Shown here in pieces: positions 46,025 to 56,356 of a stretch of DNA of 64,000 nucleotides. The DNA is from Nitrospira defluvii. Lineage in GTDB: Bacteria; Nitrospirota; Nitrospiria; Nitrospirales; Nitrospiraceae. Below the pieces are notes generated by a model. It made no database searches, was not told the origin of the DNA, and was given only the letters and a program-made list of their open reading frames with translations. The DNA is taken from contig FP929003.1 in assembly GCA_000196815.1 (NCBI GenBank), positions 930,001-994,000 of the forward strand. Direction: 5' to 3'. Positions within the stretch are counted from its first letter, which is position 1. Each line of letters begins with the position of its first letter. The translations under genes were made by a program, and so were the position numbers.

Positions 46025-46543
46025 ATGGAACATATCATTTCGGTCACGGTAGAAAATAAGTTCGGCGTGTTATCCCGCGTGGCCGGGCTGTTCAGCGGCC
46101 GCGGCTTCAATATCGAAAGTTTGTCGGTCGCCCCCACGCTGGATCCCTCGATGTCGCAGATGACCATCGTCACGTCGGGGGACGAACGGATCGTGGAACA
46201 AATCGTCAAGCAGCTGAATAAGCTGATCGATGTCATCAAGGTCGTGGATCTCAATGAGAGTGAATTCGTTTCGCGGGAGACGGCGCTCATCAAGGTTCAT
46301 ACCAAGGCAGAAGACCGAGCCGAGGCGCTTCGGATCGCGGACATTTTCAGAGCCAACGTGATTGACTCGACGCCCTCGACCTACACCATCGAGGTGACGG
46401 GTGATCCAAAGAAGCTTGAGGCCATCATCAATCTGCTCCAGCCGCTCGGCATCAAGGAACTGATTCGAACGGGGCGAGTGGCGATTGCGCGTGAGGCGAT
46501 CCGGCCGGCCCTCAGCCAACCCAAAAAGATCGCCCGGGAATAA
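46025..46543 (+). CDS. ilvH: Acetolactate synthase, small (regulatory) subunit
   Basis: Regulatory partner of IlvB that confers valine feedback control and raises activity. The 172-residue product has an N-terminal ACT domain (HIISVTVENKFGVLSRVAGLFSGRGFNIESLSV) and a C-terminal ACT-like domain (ADIFRANVIDSTPSTYTIEVTGDPKKLEAIINLLQPLGIKELIRTGRVAI). The length matches the long small-subunit form. It is encoded between the large subunit and ilvC. Confidence 0.96.
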   Translation: MEHIISVTVENKFGVLSRVAGLFSGRGFNIESLSVAPTLDPSMSQMTIVTSGDERIVEQIVKQLNKLIDVIKVVDLNESEFVSRETALIKVHTKAEDRAEALRIADIFRANVIDSTPSTYTIEVTGDPKKLEAIINLLQPLGIKELIRTGRVAIAREAIRPALSQPKKIARE

Positions 46544-46607
46544 TTCGCTCATCCCCTGTGTGCAACGGTCGTTTCCACCCATGTGCCCTATGAACCTTCA
46601 GGAGTGA

Positions 46608-47624
<1,017 letters not shown>

Positions 47625-47674
47625 CCCTGCGACCGGGCTCTTCGTGATAGCATAATAAAAGGGCCTGGAGGTAT

Positions 47675-48325
47675 ATGGCTGATCGAGCCGTCGGGATACC
47701 GATCGTAAAAGAAGGCCTGCCGTTTGTCGGTGGTCTTGTAGGCGCGACGCTGCTGTTCGGGGCGGCTGGTTGGATGATTCCTGCCGGGCTAGCGGGCGGG
47801 TTCACGCTGTTTACGGCGTGGTTCTTTCGAAACCCCAGTCGGACGATTCCACAGCAGCCGAATGTGGTGGTGTCGTCAGGGGATGGCAAAGTCATTGCCA
47901 TCGAGGAAGAGTTCGAGCCACGCTACCTGAAGGAAAAGAGCATTCGGGTGACGGTATTCTTGAACGTCTTCGATGTGCATGTGAACCGGATGCCCTGCAC
48001 TGGAACGGTTGAGGGTGTGAGTTACCAGCCCGGCCAGTTTCTGGTGGCGAGTAAGCCGGAGGCCACGCTCCGCAACGAGCAAAACGCGGTGATGTTGAAG
48101 ACGGAGTCAGGGGCGAAAGTGCTGTGCGTGCAGGTTGCCGGGCTGATTGCCCGCCGGATTGTTTGCTGGGTCGGGCAGGGTGATCGTGTACAGCGGGGGG
48201 AGCGGTTTGGACTGATTCGATTTGGGTCGCGGATGGATACGTTTCTTCCGCTGGGGTCCAAGATTTGTGTCTCCTTGGGCGACCGCGTCAAGGGAGGCGA
48301 AACCATCGTGGGGGAACTCCGATGA
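47675..48325 (+). CDS. psd: Phosphatidylserine decarboxylase proenzyme
   Basis: Pyruvoyl enzyme that makes phosphatidylethanolamine at the inner membrane. The 216-residue product is the short archaeal/Gram-positive-like type. It has N-terminal hydrophobic segments, AWFFRNPSRTIP, VFLNVFDVHVNRMPCTGTV, ASKPEATLRNEQNAV, and the cleavage motif in RFGSRMDTFLP, where the Ser after Gly becomes the pyruvoyl group. It overlaps the pssA start by four bases, so the two steps of the pathway are coded together. Confidence 0.95.
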   Translation: MADRAVGIPIVKEGLPFVGGLVGATLLFGAAGWMIPAGLAGGFTLFTAWFFRNPSRTIPQQPNVVVSSGDGKVIAIEEEFEPRYLKEKSIRVTVFLNVFDVHVNRMPCTGTVEGVSYQPGQFLVASKPEATLRNEQNAVMLKTESGAKVLCVQVAGLIARRIVCWVGQGDRVQRGERFGLIRFGSRMDTFLPLGSKICVSLGDRVKGGETIVGELR

Positions 48326-49122
48326 AATCACCGGCCATGCGAGCTCCGTTTGCGAAGGGCAATCGAAAGCGACAGGCGATGTACCTGATCCCGAACCTCT
48401 GCACGACCGGAAATCTGTTCTGCGGCGTGTTTGCGATCCTGTCGGTCTTTAACGGTCAGCATCTGGTGGCCGCGATCGCTATCCTGGTCGGCATGATTTT
48501 CGACATGCTGGACGGAAAATTGGCCCGGTTGACGAATAGTACCGGTCAGTTCGGCATCGAGTATGATTCTCTTTCCGATGTGGTGTCGTTCGGGGTCGCG
48601 CCCGGTGTCTTGATTTATTCATACGCGTTGAGTGGGCAGGGGATGTTCGGAGTTGCCGTGATGTTTGCCTATGTGGCCATGGGAGCTGTTCGGTTGGCAA
48701 GGTTCAATGCGACCGTGAGCAGCTCCGACAGTAAATACTTCACGGGTCTGGCTATCCCCGCTGCTGCCGGTGTCATCGCGTCGTTGGTGATTTTTGATCT
48801 CCACATCACCCAGATGGGCTCGGAAGTGAAGCCGTTGTTGATTCTGGTGATCACGTTCGCGCTGGCGTTCTTGATGGTCAGCACGATCAAGTATCGCAGT
48901 TTCAAGGACATGAAGTTCCGGCGTGGGGATCATTTCACCTATCTCGTGTGGGGAATTCTCGCCTTGATGTTGATTGTCGCCTGGCCGCAGGCGATGTTGT
49001 TCGTGACGTTCACCGGGTACGCCGCGTCGGGTCCTTTGGCGCGTCTCTGGACGATGGTTTCTAAGGGGGCAGGGAAGCCGGTGACCAAGACGGACGCACC
49101 GGTACTCGATTCGAGAGAATAA
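48322..49122 (+). CDS. pssA: CDP-diacylglycerol-serine O-phosphatidyltransferase
   Basis: Integral membrane enzyme that forms phosphatidylserine, the substrate of psd. The 266-residue product has the CDP-alcohol phosphotransferase motif DMLDGKLARL followed by GIEYDSLSDVVSFGVAPG. It also has six to eight hydrophobic helices and the opening YLIPNLCTTGNLFCGVFAI, typical of the type II PssA subclass. The ATG at 48322 lies in the psd stop (ATGA). The gene ends just before the T-box leader of leuA. Confidence 0.95.
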   Translation: MKSPAMRAPFAKGNRKRQAMYLIPNLCTTGNLFCGVFAILSVFNGQHLVAAIAILVGMIFDMLDGKLARLTNSTGQFGIEYDSLSDVVSFGVAPGVLIYSYALSGQGMFGVAVMFAYVAMGAVRLARFNATVSSSDSKYFTGLAIPAAAGVIASLVIFDLHITQMGSEVKPLLILVITFALAFLMVSTIKYRSFKDMKFRRGDHFTYLVWGILALMLIVAWPQAMLFVTFTGYAASGPLARLWTMVSKGAGKPVTKTDAPVLDSRE

Positions 49123-49395
49123 CAACAGCGACGACGAGGAGTAGTAGGCAGCGTTGGCCGAACTGAGAGAGCTGGTGGATGGTGCGAACCAGCCGGTGAT
49201 CTGCCGAACTCGCCTCTGAGCTGGACTTGTGAAACCCTTCGGGGTGGTAATAGGTCCCGGATGATCCGCGTAACGGATTGAATGAAGGGCGGTTGGATGA
49301 AGGACATGCTTCATCCGTCGCTGAATCAGGGTGGTACCACGAAGCTCGCAAGGCCTTCGTCCCTGTCCCGGGGCGGAGGCTTTTCTATTTTCAGG
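49123..49395 (+). promoter_or_regulatory. Leucine T-box riboswitch with transcription attenuator, upstream of leuA
   Basis: Stem I features are readable: an AGTAGTAGGCAG segment, and AGAGAGCTGGTGGATGGTGCG with AACCAGC, the conserved distal stem-loop. The likely specifier is CTC (Leu) at 49209-49211, within GAACTCGCC before TCTGAGC. The T-box core AGGGTGGTACCACG (49328-49341) holds TGGT, complementary to an ACCA tRNA end. An 11-bp terminator stem (49353-49363 with 49370-49380) follows, with TTTTCTATTTT. Uncharged tRNA-Leu should favour the antiterminator and switch on leuA. The exact 5' end is uncertain. Confidence 0.9.
49353..49391 (+). terminator. Attenuator terminator of the leuA T-box
   Basis: An 11-bp GC-rich stem with two G:T wobbles, a six-base loop and T-run TTTTCTATTTT. 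It lies directly after the T-box core, so the two structures are mutually exclusive. Confidence 0.82.
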
Positions 49396-49549
49396 ATGCT
49401 GAAACAGGTGTCCGGCGGCGTTCTCGGCGAGGAATCGTCCTCGACGTATCTCAGAGGGTACGCCTCCGGTGCTTCCTTCGCCTGCGGCCTCGCCGGCCGA
49501 CCTGTTTGAGCATTCTGTGCAGTGTTGTTAACCGAAGGAGAGGTGCGCC

Positions 49550-51097
49550 ATGACTAGGATGATCAGAATATTCGACACGACGTTGCGGGATGGTGAGCAA
49601 TCGCCGGGGGCGAGCATGAACGTCGAAGAGAAACTTATGATTGCCAAGCAGCTGGCGCGCCTCGGCGTGGATATCATCGAAGCCGGCTTCGCCTATAGTT
49701 CGCCCGGTGATTTCGAAGCAGTCCGGCGGATCGCCTTGGAAGTTGAAGGCCCAGTGGTATGCAGTCTGGCGCGGGCCAGGCCGGAAGACATCACGAGGGC
49801 GTCGGAAGCGTTGAAGGGCGCGCCACGGGTGCGGATTCATACGTTTCTCTCAACGTCGGACATCCACCTCAAGCACCAGTTCCGGATGACCCGAGAAGAA
49901 GCGAAGAAGCGCGCCGTGGAGATGGTGCAGTTGGCGCGCACCTATGTGGATGACGTCGAATTTTCACCCATGGATGCGAGCCGATCGGATCCGGCGTATC
50001 TGTGCGAAGTGATCGAGGCGGTGATCGCGGCCGGGGCGGGAACGATCAACATTCCCGACACGGTGGGCTATGCCGTTCCCCAGGAGTTCGGTGGCCTGAT
50101 CAAGCGGATTAAAGACAGCGTCCCGAATAGCGGGCAAGCCGTCATTTCCGTCCATTGCCACAACGATTTGGGGTTGGCGGTCGCCAACAGTCTGGCGGCG
50201 GTGGTGGCAGGGGCCGGGCAGGTGGAGTGCACGATCAACGGGATCGGTGAGCGGGCCGGCAACACCTCGCTGGAGGAGATCGTCATGGGGCTCCGCACGC
50301 GCAGAGACTGGTACGGGGCCGATACCAAAGTCGTGACGGAGGAGTTATCCAAGACCAGTCGCCTGGTGAGCAAGATTACCGGTATGGTCATTCAACCGAA
50401 CAAGGCTATTGTCGGGGCGAATGCGTTCGCCCATACGTCGGGCATCCATCAGGATGGGTTACTGAAAGATAAGACGACGTACGAGATCATGCGGCCAGAA
50501 TCCGTCGGTCTTGAGCAGGTCAAGCTGGTCATGGGGAAGTTGTCCGGGCGCCATGCCTTTCGTCAGCGGCTGGAGGAGTTGGGCTACAAGTTGACCGAAG
50601 ACGAAACGAATCATGCGTTCGAACGATTCAAGCGCTTGGCGGATCAAAAGAAAGAGATTTACGAGGAAGACCTCGAAGTCATCGTGTCCGAAGAAGTCGC
50701 GAAAATGTCCGAACGGGTGGTCTTGAAATCCTTTCAGGTCGAAAGCGGAACCAACAAGACTCCGAAGGCAACGGTGGAATTGGAAATCGACGGGAAGCTG
50801 GTCTCGCATAGCGGAACGGGCGACGGCCCGGTAGATGCGGTCTATCGGACCATTGCCGCCATGACCCAAACGAAGAGCAAGTTACTGATGTTCGGGGTCA
50901 ATGCCATCACCGGCGGAACCGATGCGCAAGGGGAAGTGTCTGTGCGGCTCGAAGAAGATGGCCGAACCGTTTCAGGCCATGGCGCCGATACCGACATCAT
51001 CACGGCGGCTGCACGGGCCTATCTGAACGCGCTCAATAAATTGGCGTACTTCGCTGCAAAGCAAGCGGAAGGGATTCAGAAGGTCAGCTTGATTTGA
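49550..51097 (+). CDS. leuA: 2-isopropylmalate synthase
   Basis: First committed enzyme of leucine synthesis, condensing acetyl-CoA with 2-oxoisovalerate. The 515-residue product has [37 protein letters not shown] with the metal-binding His pair, [17 protein letters not shown] and [13 protein letters not shown]. The C-terminal regulatory domain (about 390-510) should bind leucine for feedback inhibition. A GGAGAGG site precedes the ATG. Expression is under the T-box leader upstream, so there is control at both RNA and enzyme level. Confidence 0.97.
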   Translation: MTRMIRIFDTTLRDGEQSPGASMNVEEKLMIAKQLARLGVDIIEAGFAYSSPGDFEAVRRIALEVEGPVVCSLARARPEDITRASEALKGAPRVRIHTFLSTSDIHLKHQFRMTREEAKKRAVEMVQLARTYVDDVEFSPMDASRSDPAYLCEVIEAVIAAGAGTINIPDTVGYAVPQEFGGLIKRIKDSVPNSGQAVISVHCHNDLGLAVANSLAAVVAGAGQVECTINGIGERAGNTSLEEIVMGLRTRRDWYGADTKVVTEELSKTSRLVSKITGMVIQPNKAIVGANAFAHTSGIHQDGLLKDKTTYEIMRPESVGLEQVKLVMGKLSGRHAFRQRLEELGYKLTEDETNHAFERFKRLADQKKEIYEEDLEVIVSEEVAKMSERVVLKSFQVESGTNKTPKATVELEIDGKLVSHSGTGDGPVDAVYRTIAAMTQTKSKLLMFGVNAITGGTDAQGEVSVRLEEDGRTVSGHGADTDIITAAARAYLNALNKLAYFAAKQAEGIQKVSLI

Positions 51098-51119
51098 GCC
51101 CAACCTGCGGGGTAGATTC

Positions 51120-51159
51120 CTCCGTCCGGTCCGATGCGTTCGTGTCGGACTGGACGGAG
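51120..51159 (+). other. 15-bp RNA hairpin between leuA and the cupin gene
   Basis: Arms at 51120-51134 and 51145-51159 are complementary over 15 bases with one G:T pair and a 10-base loop. There is no T-run after it, so it is not a standard terminator. It may protect or tune the mRNA between leuA and the downstream genes. Confidence 0.6.
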
Positions 51160-51199
51160 CGACAGCGGCTGTCATTCCTACTACGCATGTCGGTGTACG

Positions 51200-51562
51200 A
51201 TGGTAAACACGCATCTTCAGCGATGCCCGGAGTTCTTGGCTGGCGATCACACCAGGTTGCGGGAATTGCTGCACCCGGCAAAGGCATCGCTCGCGCTTGG
51301 ATATAGCCTGGCGCACGGACTGCTCGATCCGGGGCAGCAGAGCCTCTGGCATCGCTTACAGTCCTCCGAAGTGTATTACTTCATTGGCGGCCGCGGCATA
51401 ATGAAGGTGGAGGAAGAATCGGTGGTTGTTGAGGCGGGTTCCGTGATCTATGTGCCCCCGGGGGCCAAGCAATCGTTAGTGAACAATGGAACAGACCCGA
51501 TTGAGTTTCTTTGCCTGGTCGATCCGGCCTGGAGGGCCGAGGACGAGGCGGTTGGTGAATAG
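51200..51562 (+). CDS. Small cupin-domain protein
   Basis: A 120-residue single cupin barrel of unknown substrate. Visible motifs are SLAHGLLDPGQQSLWHRLQSSEVYYFIGG (first cupin motif: His, then Glu) and AGSVIYVPPGAKQSLVNNG (second motif, where the usual His is Gln). The metal site may therefore be incomplete. The ATG at 51200 was chosen because it precedes the conserved region; the longer frame overlaps the hairpin after leuA. It lies between leuA and leuB in the leucine operon, though no leucine-pathway step is assigned to it. Confidence 0.82.
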   Translation: MVNTHLQRCPEFLAGDHTRLRELLHPAKASLALGYSLAHGLLDPGQQSLWHRLQSSEVYYFIGGRGIMKVEEESVVVEAGSVIYVPPGAKQSLVNNGTDPIEFLCLVDPAWRAEDEAVGE

Positions 51563-51580
51563 TCGAGAGGAGATCCGTAC

Positions 51581-52657
51581 GTGAATGCGAAAATCGCAGT
51601 CCTGGCCGGTGATGGAGTCGGCCGTGAAATTGTCCCGGAAGCGGTGAAGGTGTTGAAGGTCGTTGCAGAACGCCACGGGCATACATTTGAATTTATCCCG
51701 GGCAATGTCGGGGGCCATGCGATCGATAAAGTCGGGGTGCCGCTTCCGGCTGAGACGCTCGCTATCGCTAAGCACAGCGATGCCGTGCTGCTCGGCGCCG
51801 TCGGTGGCCCCAAATGGGAAGGTTTGGAATATAGTCTTCGCCCCGAGCGGGCGCTGCTGGGACTGCGGGAGCAACTCGGGCTCTATGCGAACCTGCGACC
51901 GGCCAAGCTCTATCCCATGCTGGCCGATGCGTCTACCTTACGACGCGATGTGATCGAAGGCATCGATATGCTGGTGATCCGGGAGCTGACCGGAGGCATT
52001 TATTTCGGCAAACCGAAGGGCATCGAGCCATTGCCCGGCGGCGGAGAGCGTGGCTTCAATACCGAAGTCTACACGACCGAAGAAATTCGTCGCATTGCCG
52101 TGGTGGCGTTCGACGCGGCCCGCAAGCGCCGCAAAAAGGTCACGTCTGTGGATAAGGCCAATGTGTTGGAGTCCTCGGAATTGTGGCGGCGGGTGGTTAC
52201 GGACGTCCATAGAGGGTATCCCGATGTGGCGTTGAGTCACATCTATGTCGACAATTGCGCGATGCAGCTGGTGCGTAATCCGCGGCAGTTCGATGTGTTG
52301 CTGTGTAACAACATCTTCGGCGATATTCTCAGCGACGAAGCCGCGATGCTGACCGGGTCGATCGGCATGTTGCCGTCCGCCAGTGTCGGCGCCAAGGTGG
52401 GGTTGTTCGAGCCGATCCACGGCAGTGCGCCGGATATTGCCGGCAAAAACATCGCCAATCCGATTGCAACGATCGCTTCTGCCGCGATGATGTTGTCCTA
52501 TGCGTTTCAGCTCGACAAAGAAGCGGCGGCGATCGAGCAGGCCATCGTCAAGACGCTCGAACTCGGGTTCCGCACCAAGGATATCCATGCCGAAGGCATG
52601 CAGCTGGTCGGCACCGTGGAGATGGGCGATGCGATTGTGCGCAACCTTCCCTCGTAA
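51581..52657 (+). CDS. leuB: 3-isopropylmalate dehydrogenase
   Basis: NAD-dependent oxidative decarboxylase of leucine synthesis. The 358-residue product has [71 protein letters not shown] (the LeuB-specific loop), [36 protein letters not shown] with metal-binding Asp residues, and [19 protein letters not shown]. The GTG at 51581 follows GAGGAG. The leuC and leuD genes are not in this cluster. The NHL propeller gene starts 3 bases after its stop. Confidence 0.97.
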   Translation: MNAKIAVLAGDGVGREIVPEAVKVLKVVAERHGHTFEFIPGNVGGHAIDKVGVPLPAETLAIAKHSDAVLLGAVGGPKWEGLEYSLRPERALLGLREQLGLYANLRPAKLYPMLADASTLRRDVIEGIDMLVIRELTGGIYFGKPKGIEPLPGGGERGFNTEVYTTEEIRRIAVVAFDAARKRRKKVTSVDKANVLESSELWRRVVTDVHRGYPDVALSHIYVDNCAMQLVRNPRQFDVLLCNNIFGDILSDEAAMLTGSIGMLPSASVGAKVGLFEPIHGSAPDIAGKNIANPIATIASAAMMLSYAFQLDKEAAAIEQAIVKTLELGFRTKDIHAEGMQLVGTVEMGDAIVRNLPS

Positions 52658-52660
52658 GTC

Positions 52661-53875
52661 ATGACGACACGCACGACACAATCCGGAATCATCGAGACCC
52701 TGGCAGGCAACGGCGAGCCGGGTTATGCCGGTGACGGCGGGCCTGCCGGTGCCGCCTCACTCAACGAGCCGAAAGGCTTGTGCGTTGATCGGAAGGGCAA
52801 CCTCTATATTGCCGATTCCGAAAACCATGTCGTGCGCCGTGTTGATCGGGCCACAGGCATCATTACGACCGTGGCCGGAGTCTGTCCGTCAGGAACGACC
52901 GGGCCGGCAGTGCCTGAACCGCCTGCGGCGGAGGAGACTAATGACGACGAGGATCCCTTTGCCGACCATTCCGGTGACAGCACCAAGGCCTACACGCAAG
53001 TGACCGATCTGAGCGGCACCGTCCGGTATGTGACCGGAGGGCGTTTGACGGTCGAGCACGATTCGGGTGACGGCGGCCCTGCCAGGCGAGCGCGACTCAA
53101 TTTCCCCAGCGCCGTGGCGGTCGATCGTGCAGGTAACCTGTATATCGCCGATACGATGAACCATCGGGTGCGAAAGGTCGATGGGGCGACCGGGATCATT
53201 ACCAACGTGGCCGGCACAGGCCAGGCGCGGTATTCGGGCGATGGCGGACCGGCGGTGTCGGCCGCGATCAATGAACCGACCGGGTTGGCCGTCAGCGACG
53301 AGGCGTTGTACATCGCAGATCAAAGCAACAATCGTGTGCGTCGAGTCGACCTGGCGACCGGGGTCATTACCACGGTGGCCGGAGATGGAACGGCGGCCTA
53401 TAGCGGAGACCAGGTGTCGGCCGTTCAAGCGAGTCTGGCCGGACCCAGCGGCGTGGCGTTAGGCGGGGATGGCGTCGTCTATGTGGCCGATACGTTTAAC
53501 AGTCGGATACGGTCGGTCGATCCGGCAACCGGACAGATTACGACGATAGCGGGAGACGGCGGGACTTATCGATACCAGGGACCGGCTGAGCCCAGTTCGC
53601 CGAGCCTCTCCAGGCCTGCGGGTATTTCTGTCGGGTCCGATGGAAACGTATACATGACGGATTCGGACAGCCACTTAATTCGGGTGTGGAACGGGCAGAC
53701 CAAGACGATTTCTCGTCTGTCCGGTACCGGTGTCGCGCAGTTCGGGGGTGATGGCGGCGATGCCTTGGCAGGAAGTCTCAGTTATCCATTCGGTGTAGCG
53801 GTGGACGCGTCCGGGACCGTCTATGTTGCGGATACATTCAATCACCGCATCAGGGTTCTGACCGTGACTGCGTAA
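52661..53875 (+). CDS. NHL-repeat beta-propeller protein
   Basis: A 404-residue protein made of NHL repeats forming a six- or seven-bladed propeller. Units follow the pattern AG(D/N)G...GYxGDGGPA...ASLNxPxGLAVDxxGNLYIADSxNHxVRRVD, seen at about 15, 120, 175, 230, 290 and 360. An acidic low-complexity loop (EPPAAEETNDDEDPF) interrupts the region near 90. No signal peptide is seen, so it may be cytosolic. NHL propellers usually bind protein or RNA, or have lyase activity; no catalytic residues are evident. It starts 3 bases after leuB without its own ribosome site and ends 10 bases before asd. Confidence 0.9.
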   Translation: MTTRTTQSGIIETLAGNGEPGYAGDGGPAGAASLNEPKGLCVDRKGNLYIADSENHVVRRVDRATGIITTVAGVCPSGTTGPAVPEPPAAEETNDDEDPFADHSGDSTKAYTQVTDLSGTVRYVTGGRLTVEHDSGDGGPARRARLNFPSAVAVDRAGNLYIADTMNHRVRKVDGATGIITNVAGTGQARYSGDGGPAVSAAINEPTGLAVSDEALYIADQSNNRVRRVDLATGVITTVAGDGTAAYSGDQVSAVQASLAGPSGVALGGDGVVYVADTFNSRIRSVDPATGQITTIAGDGGTYRYQGPAEPSSPSLSRPAGISVGSDGNVYMTDSDSHLIRVWNGQTKTISRLSGTGVAQFGGDGGDALAGSLSYPFGVAVDASGTVYVADTFNHRIRVLTVTA

Positions 53876-53885
53876 GGACAGCATC

Positions 53886-54905
53886 ATGTTGAAGAAGAAA
53901 CAGGCCTATACGGTGGCGATTCTCGGTGCGACCGGGGCCGTGGGAAAAGAAAGTCTGGAGATCCTGGAAGAGCGCAACTTTCCGATCGAGACGTTGCGCC
54001 TGTTCTCCTCCAAGCGGTCGGCCGGCGACGTGTTGTCCTGCCAAGGCAAGGAGTACAAGGTCGAGGAGTTGACGGAGGCCTCTTCCTTTGCCGGAGTCGA
54101 CATTGCGTTCGTATCCGCGACCGATACCATCAGTCGGGACTACGGGGCACGGTTGGGTGCGACCGGGGTCGTCGTCATCGATGACAGCGCGGTCTTCCGG
54201 ATGGATCCCGATGTGCCGCTGGTCGTCCCGGAGGTGAATGCGGCAGCGTTGCGCTCGATGAAGCGCGGGATCGTGGCCATTCCGAACTGCACCACAACTC
54301 CCTTGGTCATGGCACTCAAGCCGCTTCGGGATATTGCTGGCATCAAGCGGGTGGTGGTGACCACCTTTCAGTCGGTATCGGGCACCGGCTCTGCGGCCAT
54401 GGACGAGTTGGTCGATCAGACCAAGGCCTTAATGGCCTTCCAGGATGTGAAGGTACAGGTCTATCCCTATCAGATCGCATTCAACCTGTTGCCGCAGGTC
54501 GGTTCATTCGGTGACGGCGGTGACTGTTCGGAAGAGGTCAAGATCGTTCAGGAGACCAGGAAGATTCTGGAGATGCCGTCGTTGCGGGTCACGGCGACTA
54601 CGGTGCGGGTGCCGGTGTTGCGCTGTCATTCCGAGGCGATCAACGTTGAACTGGATCGTCCGTTGAAGGCGAACGATGCGCGGGCGGCGCTGGCGGAGAT
54701 GCCTGGCGTGATTGTGTACGACGATCCCGTCAAGAAACTGTATCCGATGCCGTTTGATGTGTCGGGCAAGGACGAAGTCTATGTCGGGCGGGTTCGTGTG
54801 GACGAGTCGATCACCAACGGGTTGAATCTCTGGGTTGTGAGCGACAACCTTCGGAAGGGCGCCGCCCTCAACGCCGTGCAGATCGCCGAATGTCTGATAC
54901 AATGA
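53886..54905 (+). CDS. asd: Aspartate-semialdehyde dehydrogenase
   Basis: NADPH enzyme that makes aspartate semialdehyde for lysine, methionine, threonine and diaminopimelate. The 339-residue product has VAILGATGAVGKESLEILEER, the catalytic Cys in GIVAIPNCTTTPLVMALKPL, VVVTTFQSVSGTGSAAMDEL and VRVPVLRCHSEAINVE with the active-site His. Length and motifs are those of the common bacterial form. It lies in the leucine cluster after the NHL gene; AAGGA precedes its ATG. Confidence 0.96.
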   Translation: MLKKKQAYTVAILGATGAVGKESLEILEERNFPIETLRLFSSKRSAGDVLSCQGKEYKVEELTEASSFAGVDIAFVSATDTISRDYGARLGATGVVVIDDSAVFRMDPDVPLVVPEVNAAALRSMKRGIVAIPNCTTTPLVMALKPLRDIAGIKRVVVTTFQSVSGTGSAAMDELVDQTKALMAFQDVKVQVYPYQIAFNLLPQVGSFGDGGDCSEEVKIVQETRKILEMPSLRVTATTVRVPVLRCHSEAINVELDRPLKANDARAALAEMPGVIVYDDPVKKLYPMPFDVSGKDEVYVGRVRVDESITNGLNLWVVSDNLRKGAALNAVQIAECLIQ

Positions 54906-54908
54906 ACG

Positions 54909-55163
54909 ATGGCAGCGTGGACTGGTATCGGTCGATCGTTGATTGTGGCGGGCCTGGTGTTGGTCGCCGTCGGGCTGCTGCTGACGCTGGCGGAAAAATG
55001 GCCAAGCCTTGGCTCTGCGTTCGGGTGGATCGGTAGACTGCCCGGTGATCTCTCGGTCACGCGAGAGCGATTCAGTCTGTATGTTCCGATCGCAACCAGT
55101 CTCGTGTTCAGCATCCTGCTGAGCCTGGTGTTCTACTTCCTTTCATGGCTCTTTCGCCGCTGA
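54909..55163 (+). CDS. Small membrane protein, DUF2905 family
   Basis: An 84-residue inner-membrane protein with two hydrophobic helices (SLIVAGLVLVAVGLLLTLA and a C-terminal one rich in Leu and Phe) separated by FGWIGRLPGDLSVTRERFSLYVPI, the conserved DUF2905 segment. Function is unknown. It starts 3 bases after asd and overlaps the SpoIID-like gene by 19 bases, as commonly seen in related genomes where it lies next to SpoIID and queA. Confidence 0.9.
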   Translation: MAAWTGIGRSLIVAGLVLVAVGLLLTLAEKWPSLGSAFGWIGRLPGDLSVTRERFSLYVPIATSLVFSILLSLVFYFLSWLFRR

Positions 55164-56356
55164 CTCGACATCAGTCATCCAGCTTGGCCGCAGCGGGGGG
55201 CATGCTGCTGCTGTCGCTGTTTTGCGCACCAGCCGTCTTGGCCGAATCCATTCGCGTCCTATTGGCCCAAGAGGCGCCGCTGGTGGAGGTGCGCTCAGAA
55301 GGCGCTCTCGCCCTGGTGACGGAGACGGGCGATACGAAGATTTTGCATGCCCCGATCCATCTCAGGGCCCGGGGAGACGGCGTGCATGTCGATGGCCAGC
55401 GCGCGATGGGCGGACAGGTCCTCATCCGTCCGCTTCGAGGGAACCTCTCGTTGGTGATTGGCAGAGAGGGGGGCGCGACCACAGGAGCTCCGTTGGCGCT
55501 CAGCGGGGTTGTGCGTCTGTCGCGCAAAGGGCATGGACTCTCGGTCGTCAATCAGGTCGATTTGGAGGAGTATGTGAAGGGGGTGGTGCCGTCGGAGGTC
55601 AGTTCGGCCTGGCACCCGGAAATGTTGAAGGTGCAGGCGGTGGCGGCACGGACCTATGCGTTGTATAACAAGATGCTCAGTTCGGCACGAGACTATGATG
55701 TCGTCGCGACCATTCAAGATCAGGTGTATCGGGGCCGTACAGGGGTGGACCGCCGAGTCGAAGACGCCGTCGAATCGACGCGAGGCATTGTCGTCACCCA
55801 CCAACAGGCGCCGATCTATGCCGCGTTCTCATCCACCGCGGCTGGCCCGACGGAAGATGCCGTGAATGTCTGGGCGAACAAAGACCTGCCCTATCTCAAG
55901 GGGGTGGAATGCCCATTCGATCTCGAGTCGCCCTATTATCAATGGCGGGCCAGTGTGAAGATCGATCAACTTGAGCACAATCTGCGGCATCAGGGTTTCT
56001 CTGTGGGAACGATTGCCACGATCACTCCGATTGCCTACAGCCGGGCCGGACGGGTCTCGCGCCTGCGGATTTTGCACTCCGGCGGAGAGACGGTATTGCG
56101 TGGCGAGGATCTTCGGAAGGCCGTAGGGTACACCGTCATTCCCAGCACCCAGTTCGAGGTGGAATCGATCGGTGCCGAGGTGGTGTTTGCCGGCTATGGA
56201 GCAGGTCATGCCGTGGGGCTCTGCCAATGGGGCGCGAAAGAGTTGGCCGAGCTGGGCTATTCGTACAGCAGTATTCTGCAGTATTACTATCCTGGAACCG
56301 GGTTGCACAACGCGGCCCTCTCGCAGTTGATGATGCCGGTGATACCGACCCCCTGA
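55145..56356 (+). CDS. SpoIID/LytB domain protein (peptidoglycan-acting, secreted)
   Basis: A 403-residue exported protein with an N-terminal signal segment (AAAGGMLLLSLFCAPAVLA) and a SpoIID domain (about 130-395). SpoIID proteins cleave peptidoglycan stripped of stem peptides (lytic transglycosylase). Visible family motifs are VNQVDLEEYVKGVVPSEVSSAWHPEMLKVQAVAARTYAL, with the catalytic Glu of VPSE, and GAGHAVGLCQWGAKELAELGYSYSSILQYYYPGT. There is no sporulation context, so it probably acts in cell-wall turnover. Its stop overlaps the queA start by one base. Confidence 0.93.
   Translation: MALSPLTRHQSSSLAAAGGMLLLSLFCAPAVLAESIRVLLAQEAPLVEVRSEGALALVTETGDTKILHAPIHLRARGDGVHVDGQRAMGGQVLIRPLRGNLSLVIGREGGATTGAPLALSGVVRLSRKGHGLSVVNQVDLEEYVKGVVPSEVSSAWHPEMLKVQAVAARTYALYNKMLSSARDYDVVATIQDQVYRGRTGVDRRVEDAVESTRGIVVTHQQAPIYAAFSSTAAGPTEDAVNVWANKDLPYLKGVECPFDLESPYYQWRASVKIDQLEHNLRHQGFSVGTIATITPIAYSRAGRVSRLRILHSGGETVLRGEDLRKAVGYTVIPSTQFEVESIGAEVVFAGYGAGHAVGLCQWGAKELAELGYSYSSILQYYYPGTGLHNAALSQLMMPVIPTP

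Noticed and set aside
49278-49553. Open frames on + within the leuA leader
   Set aside because: They run through the T-box core and terminator, which explain the sequence better.
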